64,000 bases of DNA from Chamaecyparis obtusa (taxonomy: Eukaryota > Streptophyta > Pinopsida > Cupressales > Cupressaceae): NCBI GenBank assembly GCA_027943335.1, contig BSBK01002093.1:372001-436000 (forward strand). Direction: 5' to 3'. Below are positions 55,040-64,000 of the stretch, one piece after another. The position numbers were made by a program, and so were the translations under genes. How positions within the stretch are numbered: position 1 is the first letter of the stretch; each line of letters begins with the position of its first letter. The notes beneath the pieces were generated by a model. The model was not told the DNA's origin, did not search any database, and saw only the letters and a program-made list of their open reading frames with translations.

Positions 55040-55425
55040 GACGACAGTGGGCAGACAGTGAGGACCACTGGTGATTGTCACAAGAGACGAAGTCTCAAAG
55101 AGATGTCGGAGTACTAACAAAGTATCAGCAGGCAAACGCAGTGAGAACCACTGGTGACTGATACAAGAGATCCTTAAGGAGAGAGATTTGAGAGCGAACG
55201 AAACAACAGTAGGCAGATGCGGTGAGAACCACTGGTGACTGATGTACGAGGGATCCTCAAGGTGAGAGATCCAAGCGATAGCTAGGTATCAACAGGCAGG
55301 CACAGTGAGAACCACTGGTGACCGATACATGAGAGATCCTCAAGGAGAGAAATCTCAAAAGTAGCTAAGCATCAGTAGGCAGACACAGCGAGAACCACTA
55401 GTGACTGATGCAAGGAAATCCTCCG
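55040..55425. repeat. Tandem array B (about 80-bp unit) in the Tat 3' region
   Basis: Five copies of a unit with CAGTAGGCAGACACAGTGAG, then AACCACTGGTGACTGATAC and an AGAGATCCTCAAGGAGAGA segment, near 55045, 55127, 55207, 55291 and 55370. Copies differ at several positions each. Confidence 0.85.
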
Positions 55426-55654
55426 AAAATGATAGGACAATGCCCCTGAGACCGGGAAGGTGCCCCCAAGTGTGACCAGTTTCAATCCATGTAGAGTCGA
55501 GGAAAATCTCGAAGATAATTGAAAGCAAGTGCATGAGCTAGTAAACTAAAGCAGGAAACGAACTAAAAGCAGGAAAGAGGAAAGCAAACTAGAGCAGGAA
55601 AGCAAGAGCCAAGCGGTGCTGCAATAGGTATAGCATTAGGGAACAAGAGGCACA

Positions 55655-55940
55655 TGTTTACTAGGTTTTCACCATGTTGGCAGAGATTATATTTTTGCTA
55701 CCATGACGCCTGTTTACCAGATTTTCATCAATGACACATTTTTTTTCTTTTTCAATTTTTTTGTACTTTTTTTCTTTTTGATTTTTTTGTATTTTTTCAA
55801 TTTTTCAATTTTTTTGTTTTTTCAATTTTTTCATTTTTTTGTTTATTATCAAGGCGCCTATTTACCAGGTTTTCACCAGAATAATAGATACATCAAAGCG
55901 CCTGTTTACCAGGTTTTCACTAAGATGATCATTTTTTTAG
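55655..55940. repeat. Interrupted GCCTGTTTACCAGGTTTTCACC repeat with T-rich runs
   Basis: Four copies of a TTTACCAGGTTTTCAC-type unit (near 55657, 55710, 55859, 55905), separated by a T-rich run (55737-55840) of TTTTTCAATTTTTTTG units. Just downstream of the Pol end on the minus strand. Confidence 0.75.
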
Positions 55941-56005
55941 GACATTTTGCAATTTTTAAGGATTTTTTCAGAATAAAGTATGTATAGGAGCATGTAGAGA
56001 ATGTC

Positions 56006-57436
56006 TCAGCTGTAGAATTTTTTCAAGTGTAGAGCGTTGATTGGCTCTTTGAGCCATTCTCCTTCAGTAGTAGATAGTTGATAAGCACCAGACCCAAATG
56101 CTACAATGATAATGTATGGACTGAGCCAGTTTGGTTTAAACTTTCCTTTCTGGACCCGCTGCTGTTGATTCTTGGGGTTTTCTCTCAAGACGAGATCGCC
56201 TACTTAGAATTCCCTTGGTTTGACTTTCTTATTGTAGCTCTTAGACATTCTTTTCTGGTATGCTCTTAGATGATCGAATGCCACTTGCCGATGTTCATCT
56301 AGTAACTCTAGCTCTTGTAGCCGAGATATTCTAATGTCTTCATCATTAATGAGGTTCCTCAAAGAGATTCGTAATGTGGGAATCTTGACCTCAATAGGCA
56401 ACACAGCATCCGCGCCATAGACTAAGGCAAAGGGCATGGCCCCTGTTGGAGTTCAAATGCTTGTTCTGTAGGCCCATAAAGCCGGATTAATCTGGAGGTG
56501 CCAATCTTCACCAGATTTGTGAACTGTTCTGTGCAGAATCTTGAGAATTGTCTTGTTGGAAGCTTCTGCCTGTCCATTACCCTGGGGATAATAGATCGAG
56601 GACCAATGATGAATAATTCTGAACTTAGTACATAACTTTTTCAGATCCTTGTTTTTAAACTGCCCCCCATTGTCAGTGACTATTGAGGAGGGTACACCAT
56701 ATCTATAGATGATGTAATTCAATATGAACCTTGCTACAGACTTGCCATCGGCTATAGTTAGAGGCACTGCCTCGACCCATTTGGTAAAATAATTTGTAGC
56801 TGTGATAATGAACTTATGTCCTCTTGAGGAAGATGGATGTATCTGACCCACCAAGTCAAAGGCCCATTGCTGAAACGGCCAGAAACTGATGAATGGAATG
56901 AGCTCCTTGGCAGGAGCGTGGATCAAATTTCCGTGTAATTGGCACTGCTTACAAGACTTGGCATACTGTATAGCTTCTTTTTCCATTTTCGGCCAGTAGT
57001 AACCAGCTCTAATAAGTTTACGAGCTAATGTTAGACCGCTCGAATGAGAACCACAGATGCCTTCATGCACCTCAGCTAACGCACGTTTGGAGTCTTCAGG
57101 TTCTAGACACCTAAGGAGGGTACCATCGAGACCTCGTCTATACAAGTCATTAGCTACTGTGACATATCGTGAAGCACTGCGGATTAGGTGGTGTTTTTCG
57201 TTCCGGGTATAAGAGTCTGGAATAATTTGGTCCCAGAGATAGGAGTAAATATGATGGTAGCAAGATGAATTATGTCCAATGACTGAACAGATCATCTTGG
57301 AGTCAGGGGTATTGTAGGTTGGGTAGCGTAATGTCTCCACCAAGAATTCATGTCTGAAGTCGTTTTCTAGCATTTGTAACATTGAGGCAAGAGTGGCCAT
57401 AGCATCGACTTCTTTATTGTCTGCCCTTGGAATTTG
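56006..57436 (-). pseudogene. Tat element integrase
   Basis: One frame with stops at 57437 (before QIPRADN), near 56450 (TGA, Arg expected) and near 56190 (TAA, Gln expected). Zinc site: HEGICGSHSSGLTLARKLI then CKQCQLHG. Catalytic core: FDLVGQIHPSS (Asp), IVTDNGGQFKN (Asp), PQGNGQAEASNK (Glu); all three catalytic residues are present. Then WAYRTS, PFALVYGADAVLPIEV and the C-terminal GKFKPNWLSPYII with LHLKKFY at the end. No chromodomain follows, which fits Tat rather than chromoviruses. Confidence 0.88.
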
Positions 57437-58573
57437 CTAGAAAGAAATGTGTGCAAAATACTGTTTGAGATCATCCACCATTCGTTTGTAAGGCACTAGC
57501 TTGTCATCTTTTGTTTGATAGATACCATTAACTTGGTTGATGACTAACTGAGAGTCTCCAAAGACCTTGAGCTCATCCACACGCCATTCAATGGCTATCT
57601 TCATACCGTTGATGAGAGCTTCATATTCAGCGATGTTGTTTGTGTAGGGAAACAATATTTTATAAGCTTTGGGCAATGAGTATTTTTGAGGTGTTATAAA
57701 CAAAATGCCTGCACTTGATCCTTGCTGAGTGAATGATCCATCAAAGAACATGCTCCAAGCCTGATGTGTGAGAAGCATGATGGATTCATCTAGGAATTCA
57801 ATGTTTAAAGGCTGGTGATCTTTCAGAGGAGCTTCTGCCAACTGATTAGCAATTGCTTGTCTTTTGATAGCTTTTCTTTCCACATACTCAATGTCAAATT
57901 CACTGAGTATCATAACCCATTTTGCTAGTCTACCCATGAGGGCAGCCTTGCTCAGTAAGTACTTTAGTGGATCAATTTTTGCAATGAACCTTGTAGTGTG
58001 AGCGAGCATATAATGCCGCAATTTCTGTGAAGCAAACACTACTGCTAGACAAGCTTTTTCAATGTCAGAATAGTTCATTTGATAAGAAACCAATGTTTTG
58101 CTGATATAATAAATGGCTCTCTCTTTGTTGTTCTGATCCTCTTGAGCTAGGGGAGCACCCAAAGATGTGTTCGTGGTTGAGATGTATAGTATGAGCGGCT
58201 TCCTGTGAATAGGAGGCATCAATATAGGTGGATTAACAAGATACTGTTTAATTTGAGTGAGTCCCATGTCACATTCTTCATTCCATTCATAAGTCACACC
58301 CTTATGCAAAGTTTTAGTGAATGGTTGTGACTTGTTAGCCAACTGTGCAATGAAGCGCTGAATAGATTGTAGCCTTCCCTGAAGTCCTCTCATCTGACTG
58401 ATGTTCTTAGGTGAAGGCATTTCCATAATGGCTTGAACTTTCTCAGGATCAACCTCTATGCCTTTAGCTGAAATGATGTAACCCAAGAGTTTCCCAGAAG
58501 TGACACCGAATGCACATTTTTTGGGATTAAGTCTAAGACTAAATTGTTCCATGTGGTCAAGTATGGGACCCAA
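57437..58573 (-). pseudogene. Tat element RT thumb, RNase H and second (archaeal-type) RNase H
   Basis: 378 codons without a stop. Residues 1-110: RT thumb and connection (SLRLNPKKCAFGVTSGKLLG, MRGLQGRLQSIQRFI). Residues 125-240: gypsy RNase H (LGAPLAQ, NYSDIEKACLAVVFASQKL, KIDPLKYLLSK); the usual first Asp reads Thr/Asn, so this copy of the domain looks inactive. Residues 272-373: second RNase H with FFDGS (Asp278), NIAEYEAL (Glu near 316) and FGDSQLV (Asp340). The double domain identifies the Tat lineage. It overlaps the RT finger/palm frame at 58456-58573; the shift lies there. Confidence 0.9.
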
Positions 58574-59150
58574 ATCTGTAAGATGAGTAATTCGCTAATG
58601 CTTTTGGCCAAAGTGTCGTCCACATAATCTTCCATTGTTTTATGCATCATATCATGGAAAATGGTAGTGACAGCTCTCTGATATGTTGCTCCAACATTCT
58701 TAAGCCCAAAGGGCATGACATTCCAACAGAACGTTCCCCAAGCACATGTGAAGGCTGTCTTATAACCAGAAAAGCCGTCCATTAGGGAATACATTTGGTA
58801 ACCAGCTGTCATGTCCACTATCATCTCAATATTGGGCAATGGGAAGTCATCTTTTGGACATGCCTTATTTAGATCCCGGAAGTCTGTGCACACACAAATG
58901 GATTTATCATGTTTGGTGATTGGAACAATATTTGAAATCCACTCTGTATAGTCAATAGTCCTTATGAAACAGCCTTAAGAAGCTTTTCTAGCTCTGTTTT
59001 GACTAAAAGTGCCACATGTGGATGCATCTTTCAAAGCTTCTGTTTGACAGGCTTAATACCTGGTGCAATGGACAGATGGTACATGATTAGATTGGGGTCC
59101 AATCCAGGCATATTAGAGTAAGTTCATGCAAAGTTTATTTTCTTGCTTTG
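58456..59150 (-). pseudogene. Tat element RT fingers and palm
   Basis: Begins in broken text (MPGLDPNLIMYHLSIAPG near 59105, stops at Trp- and Arg-like codons) and becomes open from 58893: DFRDLNKACPKDDFPLPNIE, SLMDGFSGYKTAF, MPFGLKNVGATYQRA and catalytic YVDDTLAKS. All expected RT blocks are in order. The frame runs out near 58570, where the next frame takes over. Confidence 0.9.
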
Positions 59151-59971
59151 AAAGAAGCTAGTGAACTCTTCCTTTTCTTTTGCAGATAATGACTGTGCTA
59201 GATGAATAATTTGTGGAGCAGCCTTTGTACCCAAATTCACTAGTTGTGTCGGCTCAATCAATACTGATGATCTCTCTTGAAAGTGGCTCAGAAGTGTATC
59301 AAGTATCTCATCCTTGGGCGCCTCAGAGAGGTTTTCACCCTCAGATACGTTTTTTATTTTTACTTTTTTCGGCTCTGATACTGCCACAATGTGGTTTTCA
59401 CCATCAGAGCATCTATTATTTTTTCTTTTAATTTTATGACTAAGATACTTGATATAGCTTTAGTCATGTTGATATTGTCTTCACTGGTGGAGAACATTAC
59501 AGGTTCGACAACGTTAAGATAACAAGCAAGGGTGTAGTCATTTTGGAACACAAGGACTTCATTGGCTGGAGAGGGAGAGTTCTAGTTGATAAGTTTGGGA
59601 TGGCGGAGTGAAAGAGTAGTGGCAGGTTCGAGTGCGTTCACAGTATAGCCATCGAAAGCGTGGACAAGTAAGTCAAGACCTAGAGCGATCTCATCCAAAG
59701 GTGTGTTCGATTCTTCTTGAGTCCTCACAGCAGAAGTAGAGGGAATGCCAGCGTTGGTAAATTCAAACTCGGTCGACCTAACATTAGACCTTTCACCTAC
59801 TTCGAGAAGGTTTTCATACACATGAACAACATCTATATCCTTATCAAAAGTGGCATCAGATAGAGAGTCAAACTCATATTCATGTGAGTCAGTGATGCTT
59901 GATATGGGAATCCCATCAACACTAGTTGTATCGTCTGACTCATCCTCATCTCTCGTAGTATTAATGGCTTG
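59151..59971 (-). pseudogene. Tat element linker between G-patch region and RT
   Basis: Weakly conserved linker text in several short frames (59124-59387, 59360-59551, 59582-59821, 59833-60027), acidic and Ser/Thr-rich, including DEILDTLLSHFQERSSVLIE. No domain recognised; position matches the spacer before RT in this lineage. Confidence 0.55.
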
Positions 59972-60679
59972 CTAAAGTTGGTCTTGTTCAAACCGCTCTT
60001 GGAAATGTGATGGTATGTACCGTTCACCCTGAGAATTGGAATCAGCTATTTGTATTTCTTTCCATTGGTCATATGTGAGTCGATGCACTGAAGCGGTCTC
60101 ATCGGAATCACTATCAGTCTCTACCAGATGGACAGGGATAATAGGTTCATCTGGTCCTTCAAAGAATGTAGCAAGGTCCGGAGGAATAGGATATGGAAAA
60201 GCACCCTCGTCAGAACTGTTCTTTGATTTATTAGCTGTGGTGATGTCCTCAAATTCTGGCCGGAATTCTGGTTCTGGTACAAACTTGTTAATCCCTAGAT
60301 GAAATGGGATTTTCTTGAAGCCTAGACCTGAGGTGTCCTTGGTGTGACGACCTGTGGCTTCAATTGGTTTAAGCAAACCATTGTCATTCACCCCTATAGG
60401 GCCACTCCCTTTATAACCGAAGCGCTTCATGATTTTGAAGGCTTCACTGTATGGTTCTTGTTCTAATTCAAGAGCAGGGGTGGTCTGTTCAGATGTTTCC
60501 TTTCCTTTGTAAAGCCAAGCTGTAATAGCTCTTTCCTCATCTTCATCCTCTAATGGCGTTGTGGCCTTGACAAAGGCACCATCATAGATTACTTGGGGAG
60601 AACAAGCAGAAGGTTTGTTGTTCTCAGAGGGTCTCCCGTAGGAACGCGGAGACAGAGGTAGAGCCGCTAATGATAGCAC
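59972..60679 (-). pseudogene. Tat element G-patch-containing segment
   Basis: 235 open codons after the protease. Residues 78-122 (about 60314-60448) read as a G-patch: FKIMKRFGYKGSGPIGV, NGLLKPIEATGR and TSGLGF, with the conserved glycines spaced as usual. G-patches bind RNA or activate helicases; in betaretroviruses one follows the protease. An acidic tail (VETDSDSDETASVHRL) leads toward RT. It joins the protease frame across a TGA near 60686, where Arg (CGA) is likely. Confidence 0.7.
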
Positions 60680-60688
60680 AAGTTCAAT

Positions 60689-61381
60689 TCAATACCCTCC
60701 CATGCTTGTATCCTTAAGTTTGAGAATCTGTTCCATTTCCCTGAGCTTGGCATCATAGAATTCAGTGGAGTCTCTATTAGTTGGAACAAGACTGTCTGCA
60801 GATTGTGCAAGTGTGTTGCAAGAATAGTTGGTATTGGTAGGCACTGTGACCTCCGCTCCGTGGAACGGGAACTTGATGCATTGATGATACGTGGATGGGA
60901 CTGCCTGCATCTCATGAATCCATGGTCTCCCCAACAGTATGTTATAAGCAAGGGAAATGTCAAGAACTTGGCAAATGACGTCTCTTTCAACGGGCCCAAC
61001 TTGGATTGGCAGCACAACTAGACCTTTAGATTTGCGTTCTTCTTCATCATAGGCCTTAATGGTGATTTTCTTATGGACATCTATGCAATCTTTATCACAG
61101 CCTAGTTGAGTAAGCAGCTTAGCAGAGCAAATGTTTAAGCCAACACCATTGTCAATAAGGACGTGGCGAACACGCTTGGGACCTATCATGACTTCTATAT
61201 GCAAAGGAGCGTTATGCGGATGGCTCAATGAGTGGTCATCTTCTTTAGAGAAGGACAAATAGTGTGGTGACGTCAGGTGACCCACCATAGATTGAAACCG
61301 ATTGAGATCTAAGTCTTTTGGGACGTTTGCCTCGGTGAGGGCTTTATTTAGAATCTCCCTATGAGCAAGCGAGATCTTCAA
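60689..61381 (-). pseudogene. Tat element aspartic protease
   Basis: 230 codons. RVRHVLIDNGVGLNICSAK is the active-site region (one catalytic Asp per monomer; DNG in place of DSG/DGG), and NILLGRPWIHEMQAVPSTYH is the usual closing block of the Tat/RVP fold. Upstream, LDLNRFQSMVGHLTSPH is typical of the stretch before the protease. Releases Pol proteins by cleavage in an active element. Confidence 0.82.
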
Positions 61382-61420
61382 TAGCTCAAAGATTGTGATC
61401 TGAGCATTGGTACGTTGCAG

Positions 61421-62062
61421 CTAGTCTATAATGCTATAACTAGCCGCGCTAGACGTAGGGACCAATTTTGTGTTCTTGTTGGCAGGGCCAACAACAGTCT
61501 TATCCGTAGGTTGCTTCAGAGCGGACATAGAAGGGTCGGGACCCTTAATGGTTATTTTCGCACGAGAGCGAGTAACGACATTTGCGCAATCTTGAGACGA
61601 TTCAGGTTTAGAAGAATGAGACCCGGGGCCTCGCAAGACAAAAGGAGTCTTAGTCTTAGGATCATCTCTGCTCCCCTTAAGAGTAATCACATCGCAATAC
61701 TCAACCTCAACAGGTTCAATCATACCAATGACATTGTCATCGTTAGTGTACGTGTAATTAACCTTAGCATTGGTATTCTTAGTCTTGGAAGATTCACCTT
61801 TCTCATGAGGAGGAAAGGGATCTTTAAATGCTTGATGATCCAAATTCTTGTTATGGCCGTCCACAACAATGTCACCGTTGTCAATCAAATCTTGGACCTT
61901 ATGGTGCAGTTGAAGACAAGTAGAAGTCTTATGACCCTTATTTTGGTGAGTCACAGTATGCATTGTCGTTCCACCAATGAAGTCGCGGTTGCGGATCATA
62001 GAGACGCTTTTCCAAAGGAGCAAGTATCTGATTCTGCACGAGAGTCTTATAAACCACATCAA
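61421..62062 (-). pseudogene. Tat element Gag C-terminus with zinc-knuckle region
   Basis: THQNKGHKTSTCLQLHHKVQ is the second half of the CX2HX4HX4C knuckle typical of Tat Gag; the first Cys (AYCD) lies in another frame, so a frameshift falls inside the knuckle. Downstream is a long polar linker (NVVTRSRAKITIKGPDPS) before the protease. A plus-strand open frame over the same bases is a shadow. Confidence 0.7.
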
Positions 62063-62071
62063 GCGGTTCTC

Positions 62072-62741
62072 TTAAGGATGTGAGCTCACGCTTGGGTCGG
62101 GATGCCCAAGGTTTGTTTTAGCGAATCTCGAAGGTTGTTGAGTCTCTGTTGTAGCCTTTTCCATAGCCTTGACCGCCTGTATACTAGAGGAAAGATTAAA
62201 AACCGATTTCGCAGGCTTCAGGATCACATTGTCAACCACTCCATTTACAACGTCTCTATTCTTGTTGACAAACTTCCCTTTATCTTTGTTTGAGGAGGAA
62301 GACCCTTGTTTGTTATCCTTTTGCAAAGTCAACTCTCCTTTCTTGATCATAAATGCCTCTATGCGCACAACTTGTTTAATCATGCTATCAAAGGTTACGG
62401 GACCTTGTAATTGTATTTGATATCCAAAATCTGGGACAAGATTGTCCAAGAAAATGTCGAGCCTTTCAGATTCTGGTAGCTTATGAGGACACTTAGTACA
62501 CAGTTGTCTCCATCTCTAGAGAAATGTTAGGAAAGGTTCCCCTTGTCGCTGTTTCAAATTGCAAAGGTCCCGGATGTTGACTGGATGCTGAATATTATGC
62601 GAATAATGTTGGAGAAACAGATTAGCAATTTCATCAAAAGTCTTAATGCTAGTGGGCAATCGAGAAAACCACTCCATAGCTGGTCCACCCAAGCTACGAG
62701 GAAATAGGTGCATAAGATATGTCTGATCTATTAGTATCAAA
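62072..62741 (-). pseudogene. Tat element Gag core
   Basis: Retrotrans_gag domain: TYLMHLFPRSLGGPAMEWFS, TFDEIANLFLQHYS, RDLCNLKQRQGEPFLTFL, TAG at 62516 where Gln is expected before RWRQL, then LDIFLDNLVPDF. The ORF formally starts at 62932, but text beyond 62741 comes from an inserted LTR, so the true N-terminus is lost to the right. Confidence 0.78.
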
Positions 62742-64000
62742 TGATGGTAACCGGTAAAACTCTCTACCGGTCCAGGTATTGTCATTGATTGGCAAAAGAG
62801 ATAGAGATTTGTCATCTCTATACACGCTGAAGCTCTAAGAAAATCTACATCAAGAGAGGCTGGTTTGGCAAGAAAAGAACAATTGTAATCCGTTGTAACC
62901 GATCGCGACACTAAGCATGATTGACCGGGCAATGCACTCAGTTAGGACAGAGAGTATTCTAGTATCAATCAAGGACCGAACTGCAACCAGTATAGACAAT
63001 TGCCAACTAGTGTCTATAACACACACAACCGGGACAGTGCAACCGGTAACCCATGCAAAAGGAAGCACACCGAGGACGTGCAACTGGTAAGCCAAGAAAG
63101 AGACAACAACAGTTGTAACATGAAGAACTCAACTATCTAGGACTCCGGTATGAACCGAGGAAGTCATAGTTAACTGTCTATTCCAACCAACTCCTACTGG
63201 GATTTATTGCAACAAATGTGGGTGATCTTGAGTCATCTTGGTGATCGATTTGAGGTGCAGGTAAAGGATTTGAAGCCGGAATCAATGGTTTCTTGAGGCG
63301 CGACTGAAGGATCTAAAGCCGAATTTAGTGACTTTAAAGCAAAGTGTTATCTCCTATGAAGGAAGGTTGCCTGGCACGCAACTGTTGTTTTCTTTATGAA
63401 GCGGATAAGGCTAGAGCATGCATCGGATGCTCACTCAGTAAACCCTACTCAATTGAGTGATGTATTCGTAAGAACTCAAGATTAAGTCATGCATTTGTGG
63501 TGCAGTTAGGGCAACAAATCAGTATATAATCTTATGCCTGTTGTGAAGAAAAGTCACCTTCATTCTGCCAGGAAAAAGAGTGAACCTATATGCTACAAAA
63601 GCAGGGGTAAAAGAAAGTAAAGAAAGAGAGATAATAGGTTGTGCAAAACACCACAACAGTAGATGAGAATACACCTACGATGACCAGTGTTGATTCTCAG
63701 TTGAGCACAAAGAGAGATCTTATCAAGCTAAGCAAAGCCATCTGTAAAGATCACACTTCTATTGTTTTCTAGCAAACTTCAATAGGCAAATCCCAGTATT
63801 TTGGTGGACTCTAACAGGTCCCTTGTATCGAAATCCCTTAACCGGGTGACATCTCTCAAGGTGTTTAGAAGTCCTTTAACCAGGCAGGTCCTTGCAGACC
63901 TTATTGTAACAAATCCTTTGACCGGGTCGCATCTAGCAAGTGCATTTTTATCCCTTAAATGGGAAAGCTTTTAACAGGATGTACTCCAGGAGAGTACAAA
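62742..64000 (+). repeat. Sirevirus-like LTR inserted in the Tat gag, partial
   Basis: The start TGATGGTAACCGG is followed about 33 bases later by TTGTCATTGATTGGCAAAAG, parallel to TTTGTCATTGATGACAACA near the start of the LTR at 5809. Near 63800-63990 the text has CCTTAACCGGG and AAATGGGA words like those late in the 1-1285 LTR. Length so far (1259 bp) fits an LTR of about 1.3 kb. ACCGG words are frequent throughout. A diverged family, cut by the window end. Confidence 0.5.

Larger units (their letters stand above)
49123..62741 (-). mobile_element. Tat-lineage Ty3/gypsy retrotransposon with antisense PMD gene (5' end interrupted)
   Basis: On the minus strand, right to left: gag (cut at 62741 by another LTR), protease, a G-patch segment, RT, RNase H, a second archaeal-type RNase H, integrase, then a 6-kb 3' region and a 3' LTR at 49123-50127. 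RT before integrase marks Ty3/gypsy; the double RNase H is the accepted Tat-lineage hallmark. The 3' region holds two tandem arrays and a PMD gene on the opposite strand. Extra ORFs and unstable 3' regions are known for Tat elements. Many stops and a few frameshifts make the copy dead. Its 5' LTR is outside the window. Confidence 0.82.

Noticed and set aside
61415..62083. 222-codon plus-strand open frame
   Set aside because: Mirror of the Gag C-terminal frame on the minus strand, which has the recognisable motifs.
62516..62932. Full 138-codon Gag N-terminus starting at 62932
   Set aside because: Residues encoded beyond 62741 come from an inserted LTR.

Overview
This window is repeat-dense nuclear DNA from a land plant with a large genome. 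The supports are Sirevirus-type Ty1/copia elements, a Tat-lineage Ty3/gypsy element with two RNase H domains, a P-class PPR gene and a plant mobile domain (PMD) gene. A gymnosperm is plausible, but nothing here proves the taxon. Only one long gene looks intact: an intronless PPR protein gene at 21717-24839. Almost everything else is transposon, solo or truncated LTR, simple-sequence DNA, or sequence too decayed to classify.

Layout. 1-9884 holds two related Sirevirus copia bodies in the order LTR - internal - LTR - partial internal - truncated LTR, plus strand, with polyproteins broken mainly by CAG-to-TAG changes. 9885-12140 is the 5' part of a gypsy element on the minus strand. 12141-15330 is unclassified. 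15339-17580 holds two overlapping LINE fragments. 17.6-21.1 kb is AT-rich repeats and then a 1.6 kb pyrimidine-rich tract. 21717-24839 is the PPR gene. 25753-31143 may be a solo LTR containing a nested non-autonomous minus-strand element (25771-29130). 31.1-37.7 kb holds LTR-like pieces, a 544-bp tandem duplication carrying one SINE-like insert, and the C-terminal end of a chromovirus polyprotein. 38233-39436 is a hAT-like non-autonomous DNA element. 39793-40508 is an unrecognised coiled-coil pseudogene. 43007-47751 is a complete, deleted copia element with a perfect 5-bp target duplication. 49123-62741 is a Tat-type gypsy element on the minus strand, its gag cut by a further Sirevirus-like LTR that runs off the window (62742-64000).

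The most unusual object is in the 3' region of the Tat element. A PMD gene lies antisense to the retroelement. It has its own TATA box, a GT-AG intron that preserves frame, three CpG-rich palindromes in that intron, and six TTGAC W-box cores upstream, five of them spaced exactly 10 bp. Two tandem-repeat arrays flank it. The gene is now dead by point nonsense mutations, but all of them fall in one unshifted frame.

The elements share a mode of decay: stops replace Gln, Arg or Trp codons by C-to-T or G-to-A changes, as expected for methylated, silenced DNA. The open 1040-codon PPR frame therefore stands out as selected coding sequence. All domain names come from reading motifs by eye; no database search was run.
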